A stretch of DNA of 64,000 nt, from positions 6,200,001-6,264,000 of the forward strand of contig NC_066301.1 in NCBI RefSeq assembly GCF_905404315.1. The letters run 5' to 3'. The position numbers and the translations under genes were made by a program. The number at the start of each line of letters is the position of its first letter. The stretch's first letter is position 1. The notes beneath the pieces are model-generated. The model searched no databases. It had not been told where the DNA came from and worked only from the letters and a program-made list of their open reading frames with translations. Shown here in pieces: positions 9,457 through 19,701 of the stretch. Origin of the DNA: Leptidea sinapis. Lineage: Eukaryota; Arthropoda; Insecta; Lepidoptera; Pieridae.

Positions 9457-9902
9457 AAAATGCTTACTTGATATCGTGAGGCATATTATAGTCAAGCATT
9501 TAAAAGATAAATAGTTATTATAAGGTTTAGAACTAAAAATATAAATTGTCCACAAACCTTCTGGAACATCAAAAAAAAAAAAAAGTTGAAACTGAAAAAA
9601 GAGGTGCAATAGCAGACCACTACAAATGTAAATAAAAAGTATAATGTTTTTTATTCCCCCCCTGTTACATATAATAGTAAAAAAGAAAAAATAAGATAAG
9701 AAATAAGTAGCTTAGATAGGATGTAGATATGGGAACTCCTCCCATTCAGGTAAGCATGATGATGAAAGCTAGAAAGACAATGTATGAAGAATGAAAGTGC
9801 GAGAGGAATAAAAGCGAGAACTGGTATGCATGATAAATAGGAATAACATAGGCTCCGATTATGTTTATTATGGAGGTAGGATAAAAAAAAAGAAAAAAAA
9901 AA
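9457..9902 (+). other. 3' UTR and A-rich tail of copy 1
   Basis: AT-rich sequence with several internal A runs (for example 9571-9585), ending in A-rich DNA (9872-9902) that joins directly to CCTAA repeats. The telomeric junction fixes the 3' end of the element. Confidence 0.75.
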
Positions 9903-9930
9903 ACCTAATCTAACCTAACCTAACCTAACC
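9903..9930 (+). repeat. Telomeric (CCTAA)n tract after copy 1
   Basis: Five to six CCTAA units, one altered to CCTAAT, between the A-tail of copy 1 and the leader of copy 2. It is the 3' target flank of copy 1 and probably the 5' flank of copy 2. Confidence 0.88.
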
Positions 9931-11682
9931 AGTTCCGCAGACGCCCTCTGAAGCTAGAACACACGTCCGTAGTCCGTAGTAAGTCCGCGTTCAAAGTGTT
10001 GAAAAAGTTCATAACGAAAATTCAAAGTGTGGTAAATTTTTCGCGTACATATGTGTACCATATATCAGAAGACGCAGAAAAGTGAGCTCTACACGGTGGT
10101 TTAAATATTTTTAAAATCGGACAAAATTTGGAAGTACAGTGGGTGAAAAAGTGCAAAATTCAAAATTTTTAAATTTCAAAAAATTACGCTGCCGAAATCA
10201 GATCGGTAACATATACTTTTAAAAGTGGATTCGGAAGCGCCTCATCGAAATCTATATTGCTGATATCAAATTGGATTTTTACCGCTGAAAACCGAAGTAA
10301 TATCAGCAAAAAAACAACTTCCACGTGGCCACGAGGTCACAGATCCACGTGTGCTAGATCGCTTCGGGTGACATCAAAAGGCGCGTTATAGAAAGAGAAG
10401 ACACCAGCAATTTAGAAAAACAAAATCGCACCAGTAGTTTATAAGTTATTAAATTTTAAAATTTTGTCAAATTTTCAAAAATTCATAACTCCGCAAAACG
10501 ATCGACAACACTACTTTTTAAAAATTGTTTTATATAGATATCATTCATTTTAATACATATTCCAAATTTCAAAATTTTCTGTTTTAAAACAAAAAAGTTA
10601 TGAATTTTTGAAATTTTGGGGTAAACACGAGGGGGTAGTTTCCCTTACAGTAGACACTTGGTCTAAATGTCATTAATTAAGTAAAAATAGTATAACTCAG
10701 TGTAGATTTTTTTCAAAATGTTTTATTGCGTTTTTGTATTTTTTAAAATAATTTTTTGTGTCAAAACTAAGATTTTACAAAATTAAAAATCAGGGGGTAG
10801 AATTAAAAATCTTTAGTTCAAAAATTTAGAATTTCCTAAAAATTCCCAACAAAATAAGCCCAAACACGGGCAAATTTGGAGCATTAATATAGAAGTTACC
10901 CAAAACCAACTACATGGTCGGCCATATTGGCCGCCATATTGGAAATTGAAAAATGTAAATATCTTGGCTATCCGTGGTCGTACGGAACCGGGATTTTTAC
11001 AGTGATATTCCCCCCTTTAAATCTATATATCTAGGTTGTTTTTGACACAAAAAATTTGACAACTCTACAAAGTAGAGTCAACATCATAGACACATAGAGC
11101 TAGTCGAGCCGAGCTCGGGGAATCGTCGCACGGCCCTGTGCGGTGCCTGGAACGTGAGTTACAACCTATATTGACTTATGGCCGCCATCTTGGCCGCCAT
11201 ATTGGATTATTAAAAGACGCGATATCTCGGCTTCCAGGTATCGTAGCGGGACGCGGTTTTCACCGTTGGACTTGGCATCGACTACTCTATATTTTTAAGG
11301 GTATTAAATCGTCATATTATTATATTTGATTTCAAATAGCAGATTTGGAGATTTGTCTCAAGTTGTTATTATTATTGGTGTCTTATTGGGCTTCTTAATC
11401 ACATATGACATACTAGACAAACTCAGTATTTTATACCCATATTACTTATATTTATATATACTTTTAGTAACTTTCTCTTGACTGACTCAGTATACAGTAT
11501 CTTTTGATCTTTATACTTAGGCAATAAGACAGGTTTAATTCTAAACCAAGACAACTATTTTATAATTTAACATTTACATTGACTGTAATCGCGACAAATA
11601 GCTGCAAGACTCTACAACTTATACAAACTGTGGCTATTTGTTGACTTGAATTGACTACTACCTCCAACGACACATATACAAA
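9931..11682 (+). promoter_or_regulatory. Long putative 5' leader of copy 2
   Basis: About 1.75 kb without a credible gene. It is AT-rich with many AAATTTTGAAAATTC-like runs in both orientations (about 10130-10620). Two diverged copies of a block starting with GGCCGCCATNTTGG and followed by a TATCTYGGCT segment lie at about 10918-11045 and 11179-11310. LINE leaders of this clade carry internal promoters; no TATA or other defined signal is visible here. The assignment to copy 2 is inferred from position only. Confidence 0.4.
10918..11310 (+). repeat. Two diverged direct repeats within the leader
   Basis: Unit 1 starts at about 10918 and unit 2 at about 11179. Both carry doubled GGCCGCCAT motifs, then a TATCTYGGCT segment, a GTCGTA or ATCGTAG segment, and a T-rich end. 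Spacing is about 260 bp. Confidence 0.55.
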
Positions 11683-13065
11683 ATGATCCGTACACCGGGG
11701 AAAACAAGGGAATCACTAGAAATAACCTCACCTAATGCCCCAACCGCATCGCAGAACTCGCTGTCGCCACCAAAGACTTCTCAAGTGAGAAAAAGCATTG
11801 GTGACTGGGAGACTAGACCCTTCGTATGTCAGGGTACTTCCAAAACTACAGCGCCCCAAACCGTCCCAGAAGTTAAAACTACCACTAGTAAAATAAAATC
11901 CACTACACCAACGGCTGAAATAAAAAGACTGCAAAAACCTCAGTATAAAAACAAAACAGCCGAGGCTAAGGCTTACTTATCAAAAGCCAAATTGCATTTA
12001 AACAATAGTCGCAATTTAAAAAGTGAGATTAAGGCCGAAGTTACAGACGCCATAGAAAAGTTATATCTTATGGTAAAAGAACTCGAAGGGAAACTGGAAT
12101 CACGAGAAACTCCAAAGAGCGACGAGACATCCAAGACTGAGAGATTGGAAGAACATAGTATGCAGATATTGCAAGAAATTAGGGAAAACAGGAAACAAAT
12201 TGAAAAGCTTACAGAAATTGTTAAAGAAAATCGCGAAATGCAAGAAGCATCTAATACTTATGCAAGCGTTACTGCTGCTGGGAGCGCCAAACTTCACCCA
12301 CCCAGAAAAACGCTTCACTCAGTCGTGGTTACCTCAAAGGACGAGGGAGAAACCGGTGACCAGGTCCTCGATAGAGTTAGGAAAGCAGTAGATGCCAAGG
12401 AGGGTTGGGTCAGGGTTGAAAAAGTAAGAAAAGCCAAAGACAGAAAAATTATATTGGGTTTCAAAACAAAAGAGGAAAGAAAGAAAGTAAGAGACAGATT
12501 GGAAAGTAAAGGGAACAATCTCACAGTTGAAGAGGTAAAAAATAAGGACCCGCTTCTGATCCTCAAAGGCGTCCTAATGGCCAATACAGACGATGACGTC
12601 CTCAAAGCTATTAGGAACCAAAACCATCGCCTGTTCAAGGACCTAGGCGAGGACGAAGACAGGGTGGATATAAAGTATTCCCGTAAGGCAACAAATCCTT
12701 ATACTCGCCACATTGTAATAAGTGTCTCGCCGACCATCTGGCAAAGGGCAACTGAAAGCGGTTATCTGCATATAGACCTCCAAAGAATACGGGTAGAAGA
12801 TCAAACCCCACTCATTCAATGTACGCGGTGCCTAGGGAACGGCCACAGCAAGCGGCACTGTAAGGATACAATCGACCTGTGTAGCCAGTGCGGTGGTCCC
12901 CACCTAAGGACAACGTGTGCAAATTGGCTAGCAGGAGCGTTACCAAACTGCCGAAACTGTGTAAAGGCAAATCTGGATCATGCAGAACATAACGCTTTCA
13001 GTACAGAATGCCCAATAAGGACGAAATGGGACGAACTGGCCCGTTGCACTGTGGCATATTGCTAA
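11683..13065 (+). CDS. LINE ORF1, gag-like zinc-knuckle protein (copy 2)
   Basis: A 460-residue intact frame, homologous end to end with the ORF1 at 4917-6365. Both share an N-terminal RTP-rich start, the VRKSIGDWE-type motif, the AKAYLSKAKLHLNNSRN block, the TLHSVVVTSKDEGETGDQ block and three C-terminal zinc knuckles (CTRCLGNGHSKRHC at about 380, CSQCGGPHLRTTC at about 400 and CRNC...H......C at about 423). It is an RNA-binding gag-like protein. Differences are scattered over the whole length, so the two copies are old relatives and not a recent duplication. The frame remains open although ORF2 of the same element is broken. Confidence 0.9.
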   Translation: MIRTPGKTRESLEITSPNAPTASQNSLSPPKTSQVRKSIGDWETRPFVCQGTSKTTAPQTVPEVKTTTSKIKSTTPTAEIKRLQKPQYKNKTAEAKAYLSKAKLHLNNSRNLKSEIKAEVTDAIEKLYLMVKELEGKLESRETPKSDETSKTERLEEHSMQILQEIRENRKQIEKLTEIVKENREMQEASNTYASVTAAGSAKLHPPRKTLHSVVVTSKDEGETGDQVLDRVRKAVDAKEGWVRVEKVRKAKDRKIILGFKTKEERKKVRDRLESKGNNLTVEEVKNKDPLLILKGVLMANTDDDVLKAIRNQNHRLFKDLGEDEDRVDIKYSRKATNPYTRHIVISVSPTIWQRATESGYLHIDLQRIRVEDQTPLIQCTRCLGNGHSKRHCKDTIDLCSQCGGPHLRTTCANWLAGALPNCRNCVKANLDHAEHNAFSTECPIRTKWDELARCTVAYC

Positions 13066-14020
13066 AGGCACTCCAGGCAAACAAACTCGATTCGTAATCT
13101 TACAAGCCAACTTACAAAGAAAGAAACTGGCAACAAATGAATTACTTATCGAAGCCAAGAAACGTGGAGCGGCCATTGCACTCCTTCAAGAACCCTATGT
13201 GGGTGGGGCAAGAAGTATGAGAAGCCACAAAGGCGTTCGTATCTTCCAATGTGCTGATGTAGGAAATGGCACGGTCAAGTCTGCCATAGCCATCTTTAAT
13301 GCATACTTGAACATAACACAGTATCCAAAGCTTACTATAAGCAACATAAACATAAGCACAAAATAAAACGAGAGATTAAACCCCAAAAATGGTTAGTTGG
13401 CGGAGATATAAACGCGAAAAGTTTATGGTGGGGAAGCCAAACAACTGATAACAGAGGTGACGAAATATTGGGAGCGCTTACAGAGCTAGATCTGAACATA
13501 ATGAACAAAGGGGAAACACCAACTTTTGATACAATCAGAGGAGGAAAGCGATTCAGTAGCTATGTCGATATTACGGCCTGCTCGACAAATATTCTGGACC
13601 TGGTAGACGACTGGAAGGTAGTCGAGGGACTCACAAGCTCCAACCACAACGGCATCGCATTTCACATACATTTACAGAAACCACAAGATACACAGATAAT
13701 TAGAACTACACGAATTTACAACACAAAAAAGGCGAATTGGACCCAATTTCATACGAGTTTCATACGAGGGCCAGTTCAAAGCCGATAACCAAATTACTTT
13801 ACACAAAATAGATCATACAAATAACGCCAACCGACTAGAACAAATAAAAAAAAAATACACAGATATTATAACACAAACATGTACACACACAATACCCAAA
13901 GTAAAACAAAAAACAACACTTGCGTTGCCGTGGTGGACGGAAGAACTAGCACAAATGAAAAGAGAAGTAGCTACCAGAAAACGAAGAATTAGATCGGTTC
14001 GACTGAGACTAAACATATAA
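13061..14020 (+). pseudogene. LINE ORF2 endonuclease region, broken (copy 2)
   Basis: As in copy 1 the frame opens in +1 overlap with the ORF1 stop (GCT AAA GGC) without an ATG. It reads ILQANLQRKKLATNEL, LLQEPYVGGARSMRS, then stops near 13365. A deletion of about 100 bp joins to a second frame with VGGDINAKSLWWGS and TPTFDTIRGGKRFSSYVDITA. The catalytic Asp-His pair reads SSNHNG, against SSDHNG in copy 1. After another break near 13788 a third piece, ALPWWTEELAQMKREVATRK (13919-13980), matches the linker before the RT. No RT or RNase H is present. Clearly inactive. Confidence 0.85.
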
Positions 14021-14056
14021 TAACTTTAGGTAATCCAATAAGCGGCACTGCGTTGT

Positions 14057-14327
14057 TATCTTTTTTTTTTTATGAAAATAAGGGACGAGACGAGTAGGAA
14101 GTTCAGCTGATGGTAATTGATATGCCCTACCTATTAAAATGCAGTACCCCTCAGTATTTTTGAAAAACTCAAAAATTCTGAGCGGCTCTACAATTGCGCT
14201 CGTCACCTTGAGAAATGTGATGCTTAGTCTTGTTTGCCCAGTAATTTCAATAATGTTTACACATGACTGCTTCATTGTGGTACCCATAATCTGGCCGGCA
14301 TCCTGTGCAAAGGAGCCTCCCACTGGT
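14057..14327 (-). mobile_element. SINE-like repeat, copy 1
   Basis: First of 14 copies of a family of about 300 bp. Read in the poly(A)-ended sense, a full copy starts CCAGTGGGAGGCTCCTTTGC and ends CTCGTCCCTTATTTTCATA plus A-run. Family hallmarks are a block TAGATTATGGGTACC, a self-complementary segment around CAGTAATGTGTAAGCATTAC, and a hairpin formed by CCGCTCAG..A and its complement. There is no clear tRNA head. This copy is nearly full length with an intact T-run (A-tail) and follows the truncated end of LINE copy 2. Confidence 0.85.
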
Positions 14328-14502
14328 AGGCTTGCTACAAGTAATGGAAGAACAAAAATTATTATATTGCAAATATTGAAGTGTCAAAGTTAACTCTTAA
14401 AATACATTTACTGTTTTTTTTTCTACAAGACAGTTAGTCTCATTTGAAGGCTATGTTTTTGGTAATTAAACAGCACGGCTATAAGATATCTTCCAATATA
14501 TA

Positions 14503-16012
14503 CACTGGCTTTCAAAAGTAAGTATCACACTTTTAAAATTGGGATAACGTTTTAAGTTCACAAGATATACTTTCGAAATAAAAAGGACTCCAAAGAGAAT
14601 TTAATTTTGTACATAAAAACTTTATAGTCGGTGACCTTCTTTTAAGATTTGGCTGAAAAAAAACTTCAAAAACAAAACCATTCCTTTTTCAAAGTGGACG
14701 TTTCCGAATAACAATTTTACCATTCACATTTTTCTTTCTGTTTTAAATTTTTTTCAAGATCGATGGGTCTTGTTTTAAAATTTATGCTAAAAAGCATATA
14801 ACATTTATTTATCATGCCTCTTTCAGTTGAAGAATGTGCTAGGATCATGGCTTATCTGGAACTAGGCATCAGTATGCGTCGCACTGCAAGAATGGTGGGT
14901 GTGACGGTACGAACGGTCCAGAAGGTAAAGCACCACTGGACACCATCTGAGGAGACCTTGTAATGGCAGACCCAGGTGTACTAGTGCCCGAGAAGATCGT
15001 TATATTATTTCCACTGTGTTAAGAAATCGCCACCAAAATACAGTTGAAGTCCAGCAACAGCTACTTCAGACCCGGAGGGACTACATTAGTGAGAGTACAG
15101 TGAGAAGAAGACTTGCTGAAGCAAATTTGAAACTCCGAAGACCAGCGAGTGGCCCAAAACTCGAGAGACAGCATCGAGTAGCGAGACTGCGATACGCCCG
15201 TGAACACATGCAGTGGGATGAAGAAGAATGGTCAAGATAATGTTTGCAGATGAGTCTCGATTCTCCCTTTACACTTCTGATGGAAGGCGAAGTGTTTACA
15301 GGTGACCTGGTGAGCGATACCTTCAAGCCTACATGTATGGGCTGGCATATATTCAGAAGGTCGCATAGAGCTAGTAGCTATAGAAAATGCACCCTCACTG
15401 GGCAAAGATATGATCAAGAGATTCTCAATGAGTATGCAGGGCCATATTTAGCAAATATGGGTGATGGATTGATGCTGATGCATGATAATGCCCGGCCACA
15501 CACAGCTCATATCGTAGAAGAGTATATTCAGGAGGACGGTATCAGCGTGATGGCTTGGCCATCAAGAAATCCTGATCTCAACCCGATTGAACACGCCTGG
15601 AATGAGCTTGGGAGGCTAGTCAGAAATCGCAGACCACCACCTACTACCCTCAGGGCACTAAAGCAGGCCCTGGTAGAAGAATGGGAGAATATTCCCCAAC
15701 ATCGGCTCCGAAACCTAGTGCTCAGTATGCCAATCCGACTCGAAGCTGTAATCAGAGCTCGAGGAGGCAATACCAGTTATTAAAAATTAAATAACATGTA
15801 ATACATTTTAGTTGAACTTTTTTAGACTAAACTAAAAATGTCTATTTTCATTGTTTTATCTTTTTTAAGTTAAAAATGTTACTAATGTATAATTTTAGTT
15901 TCTAAGAATTAAAGCCTATAAAATTTGCAACAAAACGTTTTTAAACTCAAGTTCAACAACCTTCTATAGTAAAGAAAAAAAATTAATTTGAAAAGTGTGA
16001 TACTTACACGTG
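14503..16012 (+). mobile_element. Tc1/mariner-type transposon, decayed
   Basis: A 1.5-kb element flanked by TA dinucleotides (14501-14502 and 16013-16014). The ends share the inverted motif GTAAGTATCACACTTTT (14518-14534) and its complement (15991-16007). The outermost bases differ (CACTGGCTTTC at the left, CACGTG at the right), so one terminus has changed. It contains one broken transposase gene. Size, TA flanks and transposase type all fit a Tc1 element. Confidence 0.85.
14814..15783 (+). pseudogene. Tc1-like transposase, frameshifted
   Basis: The first frame (ATG at 14814 to TAA at 14963) gives a helix-turn-helix DNA-binding start with ARMVGVTVRTVQKVKHHW. The second frame (about 14980-15240) matches the second DNA-binding part, VRRRLAEANLKLRRPASG, and runs to the first catalytic region. 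At 15240 a one-base loss causes a stop; the shifted frame gives MFADESRFSLY with the first catalytic Asp. Further breaks follow near 15300 and 15370. The last frame (to 15783) has MHDNARPHTA (second Asp) and WPSRNPDLNPIEHAWNELGR (final Glu), the DD34E signature. At least three breaks exclude function. Confidence 0.88.
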
Positions 16013-16014
16013 TA

Positions 16015-18094
16015 TTATGGTCAATACTGCAGTCAATCAACTACCACTATACAATATCATATAAACTAGATTGCCATTAGAGATACGAATACAATCTTAG
16101 AGTTAATCCGGATGAACCGTTAAGTACTTCGACTGATAACCCGAAAGACCCTTCAATACATTTTAGTTAATAATATATAAGGACCCTTAATAATCTTATT
16201 TATATAGGACTGAATACATAGTTCATAGGATGAAAATATTTTAAAAAGCCCAAAAGTTCGTTAATAATGAGATATGTATCGTCTTTGCAATTTTTACAAG
16301 TACAACAAATATTAAAAAAATACTGCTTTTATTTACAGAAATAGCTCCAAAATTTACAAATATCGTCACAGTATTGTTCGTTTGCAATTGTTACTACGCC
16401 ATTGCGCTCTATTTCGCTCAATTGAACTTCACTGGGACGTGAAGTGATCGTTCAAACGAGTTTTCATTCGAACAATCACAAAATATATAACCTTCGTGTA
16501 TTTGGTTACATGCTGTCATCGCTTCTTATTGATACGATTTGTACTGAATATTGTTTTTTTATTAGTGTTTCCCAACAGACTCTTAATCGGATTAAATAAA
16601 AGATTTTCCCTCACTGCTATAACAATAATTGTTTACAATTATTTTAAATTTAAATCGATGATAGTAATCAGTTGCTTCAGGCTTGTCCCATGACCTCTCT
16701 TATAAATAAGAATAAGTCTATTAATACGCGTACTGCGCCAACAATTTATAATTATTAATTCTGGTAGTACACAAACAATTTATTATTAATTCAATTTGCT
16801 TTTGGGACCTATTAGTGAACAAGGGCCGATTCGGTTCTGGCACTCGCCAGCCGCTCCCGCGGCACGCTACGCTCGGCTCGTGCGTTGTGTTCAACAGTCT
16901 TAATTTGTTTCTGGGACCTACTAGTAAACAAAGGCGGAACAAATCAGATAAACATTTTCATAGCTATAAAATAATGACAATACAATAAATACAAGAAACA
17001 GACTAATCAGAGACGACCTCATAAACTAACGACCAGTAAAATTGTCAAAATATCATTGTCTTAAAAGGACACTATATTGTACCCGTGAAATTATAATGTC
17101 ACTAAAACTAGGCCATTAAATTGTAAGAAATGAAGTTGATTGACAATATACCGGTTCATTATAATATCACTAGCGAAATTACAATAACACACATTTGACA
17201 ATATACCTGCGACATATTATGTCGTAATTAAAAAATAATAATACATGTACGAATAAATTTAATTTATTCGTCCAGTACCCGTAGGTACTAGTACCGTAGT
17301 CACTTCGTATAAATAATTCTCTTTCACTCTCCATATATTTATTACATAGTGGGTTTTAATAAAGGAACAGATATTCTTAATTATTAATTATCGACCTGCT
17401 TCTATATTCAAATACTATTCTGTGGTTATTTAATTTATGATTTCAGTAAACATTCTTTCAAAATAAAGTCCTCCCCTTTTAAACTTGACTGTAATTCAAA
17501 AACATTTCATTACATATCTTTAAAGTAGTTATAATTATTTGTCCTTAAAAATAAATATTTAGTACTGAATTATAGATTTGTAACAGTGTTAGAACTTATC
17601 AATGCCACTCTTACAACTATAAGTGCACAGCGATTTTTTTAAATAATTCATCAGAGGATAATTTCAAGTTATTGATAAAATAACTGTAATTAATGACTTT
17701 TAAAATTCAAATGAGTTTTCAGTCTATTTACTTATAAGAATATACAAAATAAACTTTCACAAGATCCAACCAATTCCTTTACAATTCAATTGAAGCTGGT
17801 AGGCCTCTGTGGCGTTATGTATTCTTTTATCGTTATTATGTTACACAACTACATTGATACCGGTAAAATAAAATGATAAACAATCCCTAGTGTGTACCTT
17901 ACAGCGGATATTACATTTATTTTTATTGTAATATTATAGCTGCGATCATGTTTTGTGTTTCCATACGGTACCTACAGTATCAATAAATTAAAAGCTTGAA
18001 GTATTTGTGATATTATTTGAATTTTCACGACATAATCAACCAAATGAAACATTGTCAGATCGTTAAGTGGCGTGATTTATTGCTGTCCCGCTCA
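16015..18094. other. AT-rich intergenic DNA without recognisable gene
   Basis: No long frame or family motif. The only structure I see is a short direct repeat: a unit of about 35 bp around GGGACCTAYTAGTRAACAA at 16791-16826 and again at 16905-16938, separated by a GC-rich insert (16835-16890). Confidence 0.5.
16791..16938 (+). repeat. Short direct repeat around a GC-rich insert
   Basis: Two copies of a unit of about 35 bp containing GGGACCTAYTAGTRAACAA flank about 78 bp of GC-rich DNA. Origin unknown. Confidence 0.5.
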
Positions 18095-18185
18095 GTACCT
18101 TATTAAAATGACTATGAGAGAGTTGCGGCCGGATCACAGTGCCGTGCAAACCTTTGATGTTTTGCGGTACAGGTGTCTCACAGAC
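18095..18185 (+). other. Possible short host-gene exon (unproven)
   Basis: A 91-bp open stretch is preceded by a pyrimidine-rich segment ending in CAG (18075-18094) and followed by GAC then GTAAGT, a consensus splice donor. It reads in one frame, with an ATG at 18108, as MTMRELRPDHSAVQTF and about ten further residues ending CLTD. Its composition is less AT-rich than the surroundings. I do not recognise the protein and see no partner exon. It could be a chance frame. Confidence 0.25.
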
Positions 18186-18429
18186 GTAAGTACAGCAATA
18201 ATTACTTTATTCTGATAGATGTCACCTCACTAGGGCCGTGCTTGTGCCCTAGTGTACGTGATACGTGTCCTCAGTGAGTAAAGTATACTTCAATATTTAA
18301 ATTTGTTTTTTTTTTTGTCATTTTAATGACTTTCAAATGCAACTACAATACAAATTGCATGGTGTAAAAGTAAGACGAATCGAATTTTTCGATCAATTTC
18401 CTTTTCAATCCTGACGTTCCTATTTTCTT

Positions 18430-19256
18430 TGTTTTCTAGATTTTCGAAGCAAAATAAAGACTGAAGAGTTATCAAACGAGTCAGTTCCTAGTGGACCGTT
18501 TAGAAATAATATTCTTAATGAAGAGCAAATTGAGCAGTGATTGCAGGAATTAGAAGAGAAGAAAGAATTTAGTGATTTTGAAGATCCTGACTTGAAAATA
18601 GGGTAAGAGAAGTGAGTTACGATTGTGAAAATCAAACTGAACGTGAATGCAATGAATGTAACGACGTTCGCAGCGATAAAGAGAACACACCGCTCATTTT
18701 AATAGCTACTGATAATCTTGGTCAAGGTGCTTCAAACTACATAAGCAAAAATGGATTTTATGGTCGAAAATTAAAGTCGATTGCACCAGAAGAACTCCAG
18801 CTCTATAACATTATACATGTCGAACCACGACCAACTCAAGGTTTATTTCGTTTTGTCGACCGTGAAGAATGCTTGGCAACTGATCTTTTAAAAGCTATCT
18901 CATGGCTATTTTATAAATTCGTGGCGAATTCTCAAAAAACCTACACTCTAGGACCAAATGTTGATGAGATGCTCCTGGTGTGAATAGCTTTGTACGTACA
19001 AACACCGTTTGGAAGGTGAATTGTAATGGGGACATTTTCTTCAATCACTGGCACGGGATTTAGTTCATCTAGCTTTGTAAGAATGAGTTTATAATGACGG
19101 TTTGTCGAGGGAGCTGCGATTGACTATAAAACAGTTTTAGGTAAAGATTTGCCTCCTATCCAGCCTCAGCCTGCAGGACCACCAGCACGAAAACTAAGCA
19201 GTATATGTCCAAGCAAACTAAAAAGAGCAACCAGATTCTTTTGTTGTAAATAATCC
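18430..19256 (+). pseudogene. piggyBac-like transposase remnant
   Basis: Fragments of one protein are spread over several frames. An acidic N-terminal part (about 18450-18600) is followed by the open frame 18612-18983. That frame reads KNGFYGRKLKSIAPEE, NIIHVEPRPTQG and, after a jump, TYTLGPNVDEMLLV, which resembles the piggyBac block around the first catalytic Asp. The Cys-rich tail (ICPSKLKRATRFFCC, about 19200-19250) would be the piggyBac C-terminal zinc region. The part between is much shorter than in an intact gene of about 600 residues, so large internal deletions are likely. The family is inferred from these partial motifs and no TTAA-flanked termini were found. Alternative: another DDE family. 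Confidence 0.5.
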
Positions 19257-19439
19257 TACTGTAAAATATCAATATGCCTTCAATATGCCTCTCAACTCTG
19301 TCAATACTGTAAAAAAATAAGGTTGTCTTTGAGACTTAAATAAATAAAATAAAAGCCTTTTATTGCTGTACAAATTTTTACACATTAGTTACTAAAATAA
19401 AGTAAAAAAGAAAAAAAAGTGCCTCTAAATACTATCGGC

Positions 19440-19662
19440 AAACGGGTTTTTACTGTGGTACAGCTTGTCTTCCAACAAAGGCCTCCTCCAAAGATTTCCA
19501 TTCTATCCTGTCTTTTGCTGTACGAGTCCATAGTTGACCCGCTATTTTCTTGATGTCGTCTTCCCATCTCAAAGGCTGTCTACCTCTATTTCTTTTGCTA
19601 TCTAGTGGTTGCCATTCAGTTATTAGTCTTGCCCATATCTCTGTCTTTTCTCTTATCAACAA
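19440..19662 (-). pseudogene. LINE RT C-terminal fragment
   Basis: The minus strand reads WARLITEWQPLDSKRNRGRQ, PLRWEDDIKKIAG, WTRTAKDRIEWKSLEEAFV. This is the C-terminal end found after the RT in many insect LINEs (compare FGHVERM...GRPRRTFVDEI in the element at 59131). Only the 3' end is present, as expected for 5'-truncated insertion. The palindrome at 19665-19701 adjoins it. Confidence 0.7.
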
Positions 19663-19664
19663 TT

Positions 19665-19701
19665 AATGGAAATGGACAGGTAATACCTGTCCATTTCCAT
19701 T
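19665..19701. repeat. Perfect 37-bp palindrome
   Basis: Arms of 18 nt (AATGGAAATGGACAGGTA and its complement) separated by one A. It would form a long hairpin or cruciform. It lies at the truncated edge of the LINE fragment. Confidence 0.9.

Larger units (their letters stand above)
4890..9902 (+). mobile_element. Telomere-targeted R1-clade LINE, copy 1, TRAS-like polarity
   Basis: The element is bounded on both sides by (CCTAA)n: 4839-4889 before it and 9903-9930 directly after its A-rich tail. It contains ORF1 (4917-6365), ORF2 (6355-9456) and a 3' UTR. The leader is only about 27 nt, much shorter than in the family member downstream, so the 5' end is probably truncated. Insertion inside telomere repeats with sense along CCTAA matches what is known for TRAS elements of Bombyx. 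Unlike the minus-strand element it carries an RNase H domain. Both ORFs are free of stops, but most of the RT is absent. Confidence 0.87.
9931..14030 (+). mobile_element. Telomere-targeted R1-clade LINE, copy 2, 3'-truncated
   Basis: A second member of the copy-1 family in the same orientation, so the two lie head to tail across a short telomere tract. It consists of a long leader (9931-11682), a complete ORF1 (11683-13065) and a decayed ORF2 that ends after the endonuclease-RT linker near 14010-14030. A SINE-like insertion follows at 14057. That the whole leader belongs to this element is inference, from its start right at the telomere repeat and the absence of any other boundary. Confidence 0.7.
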
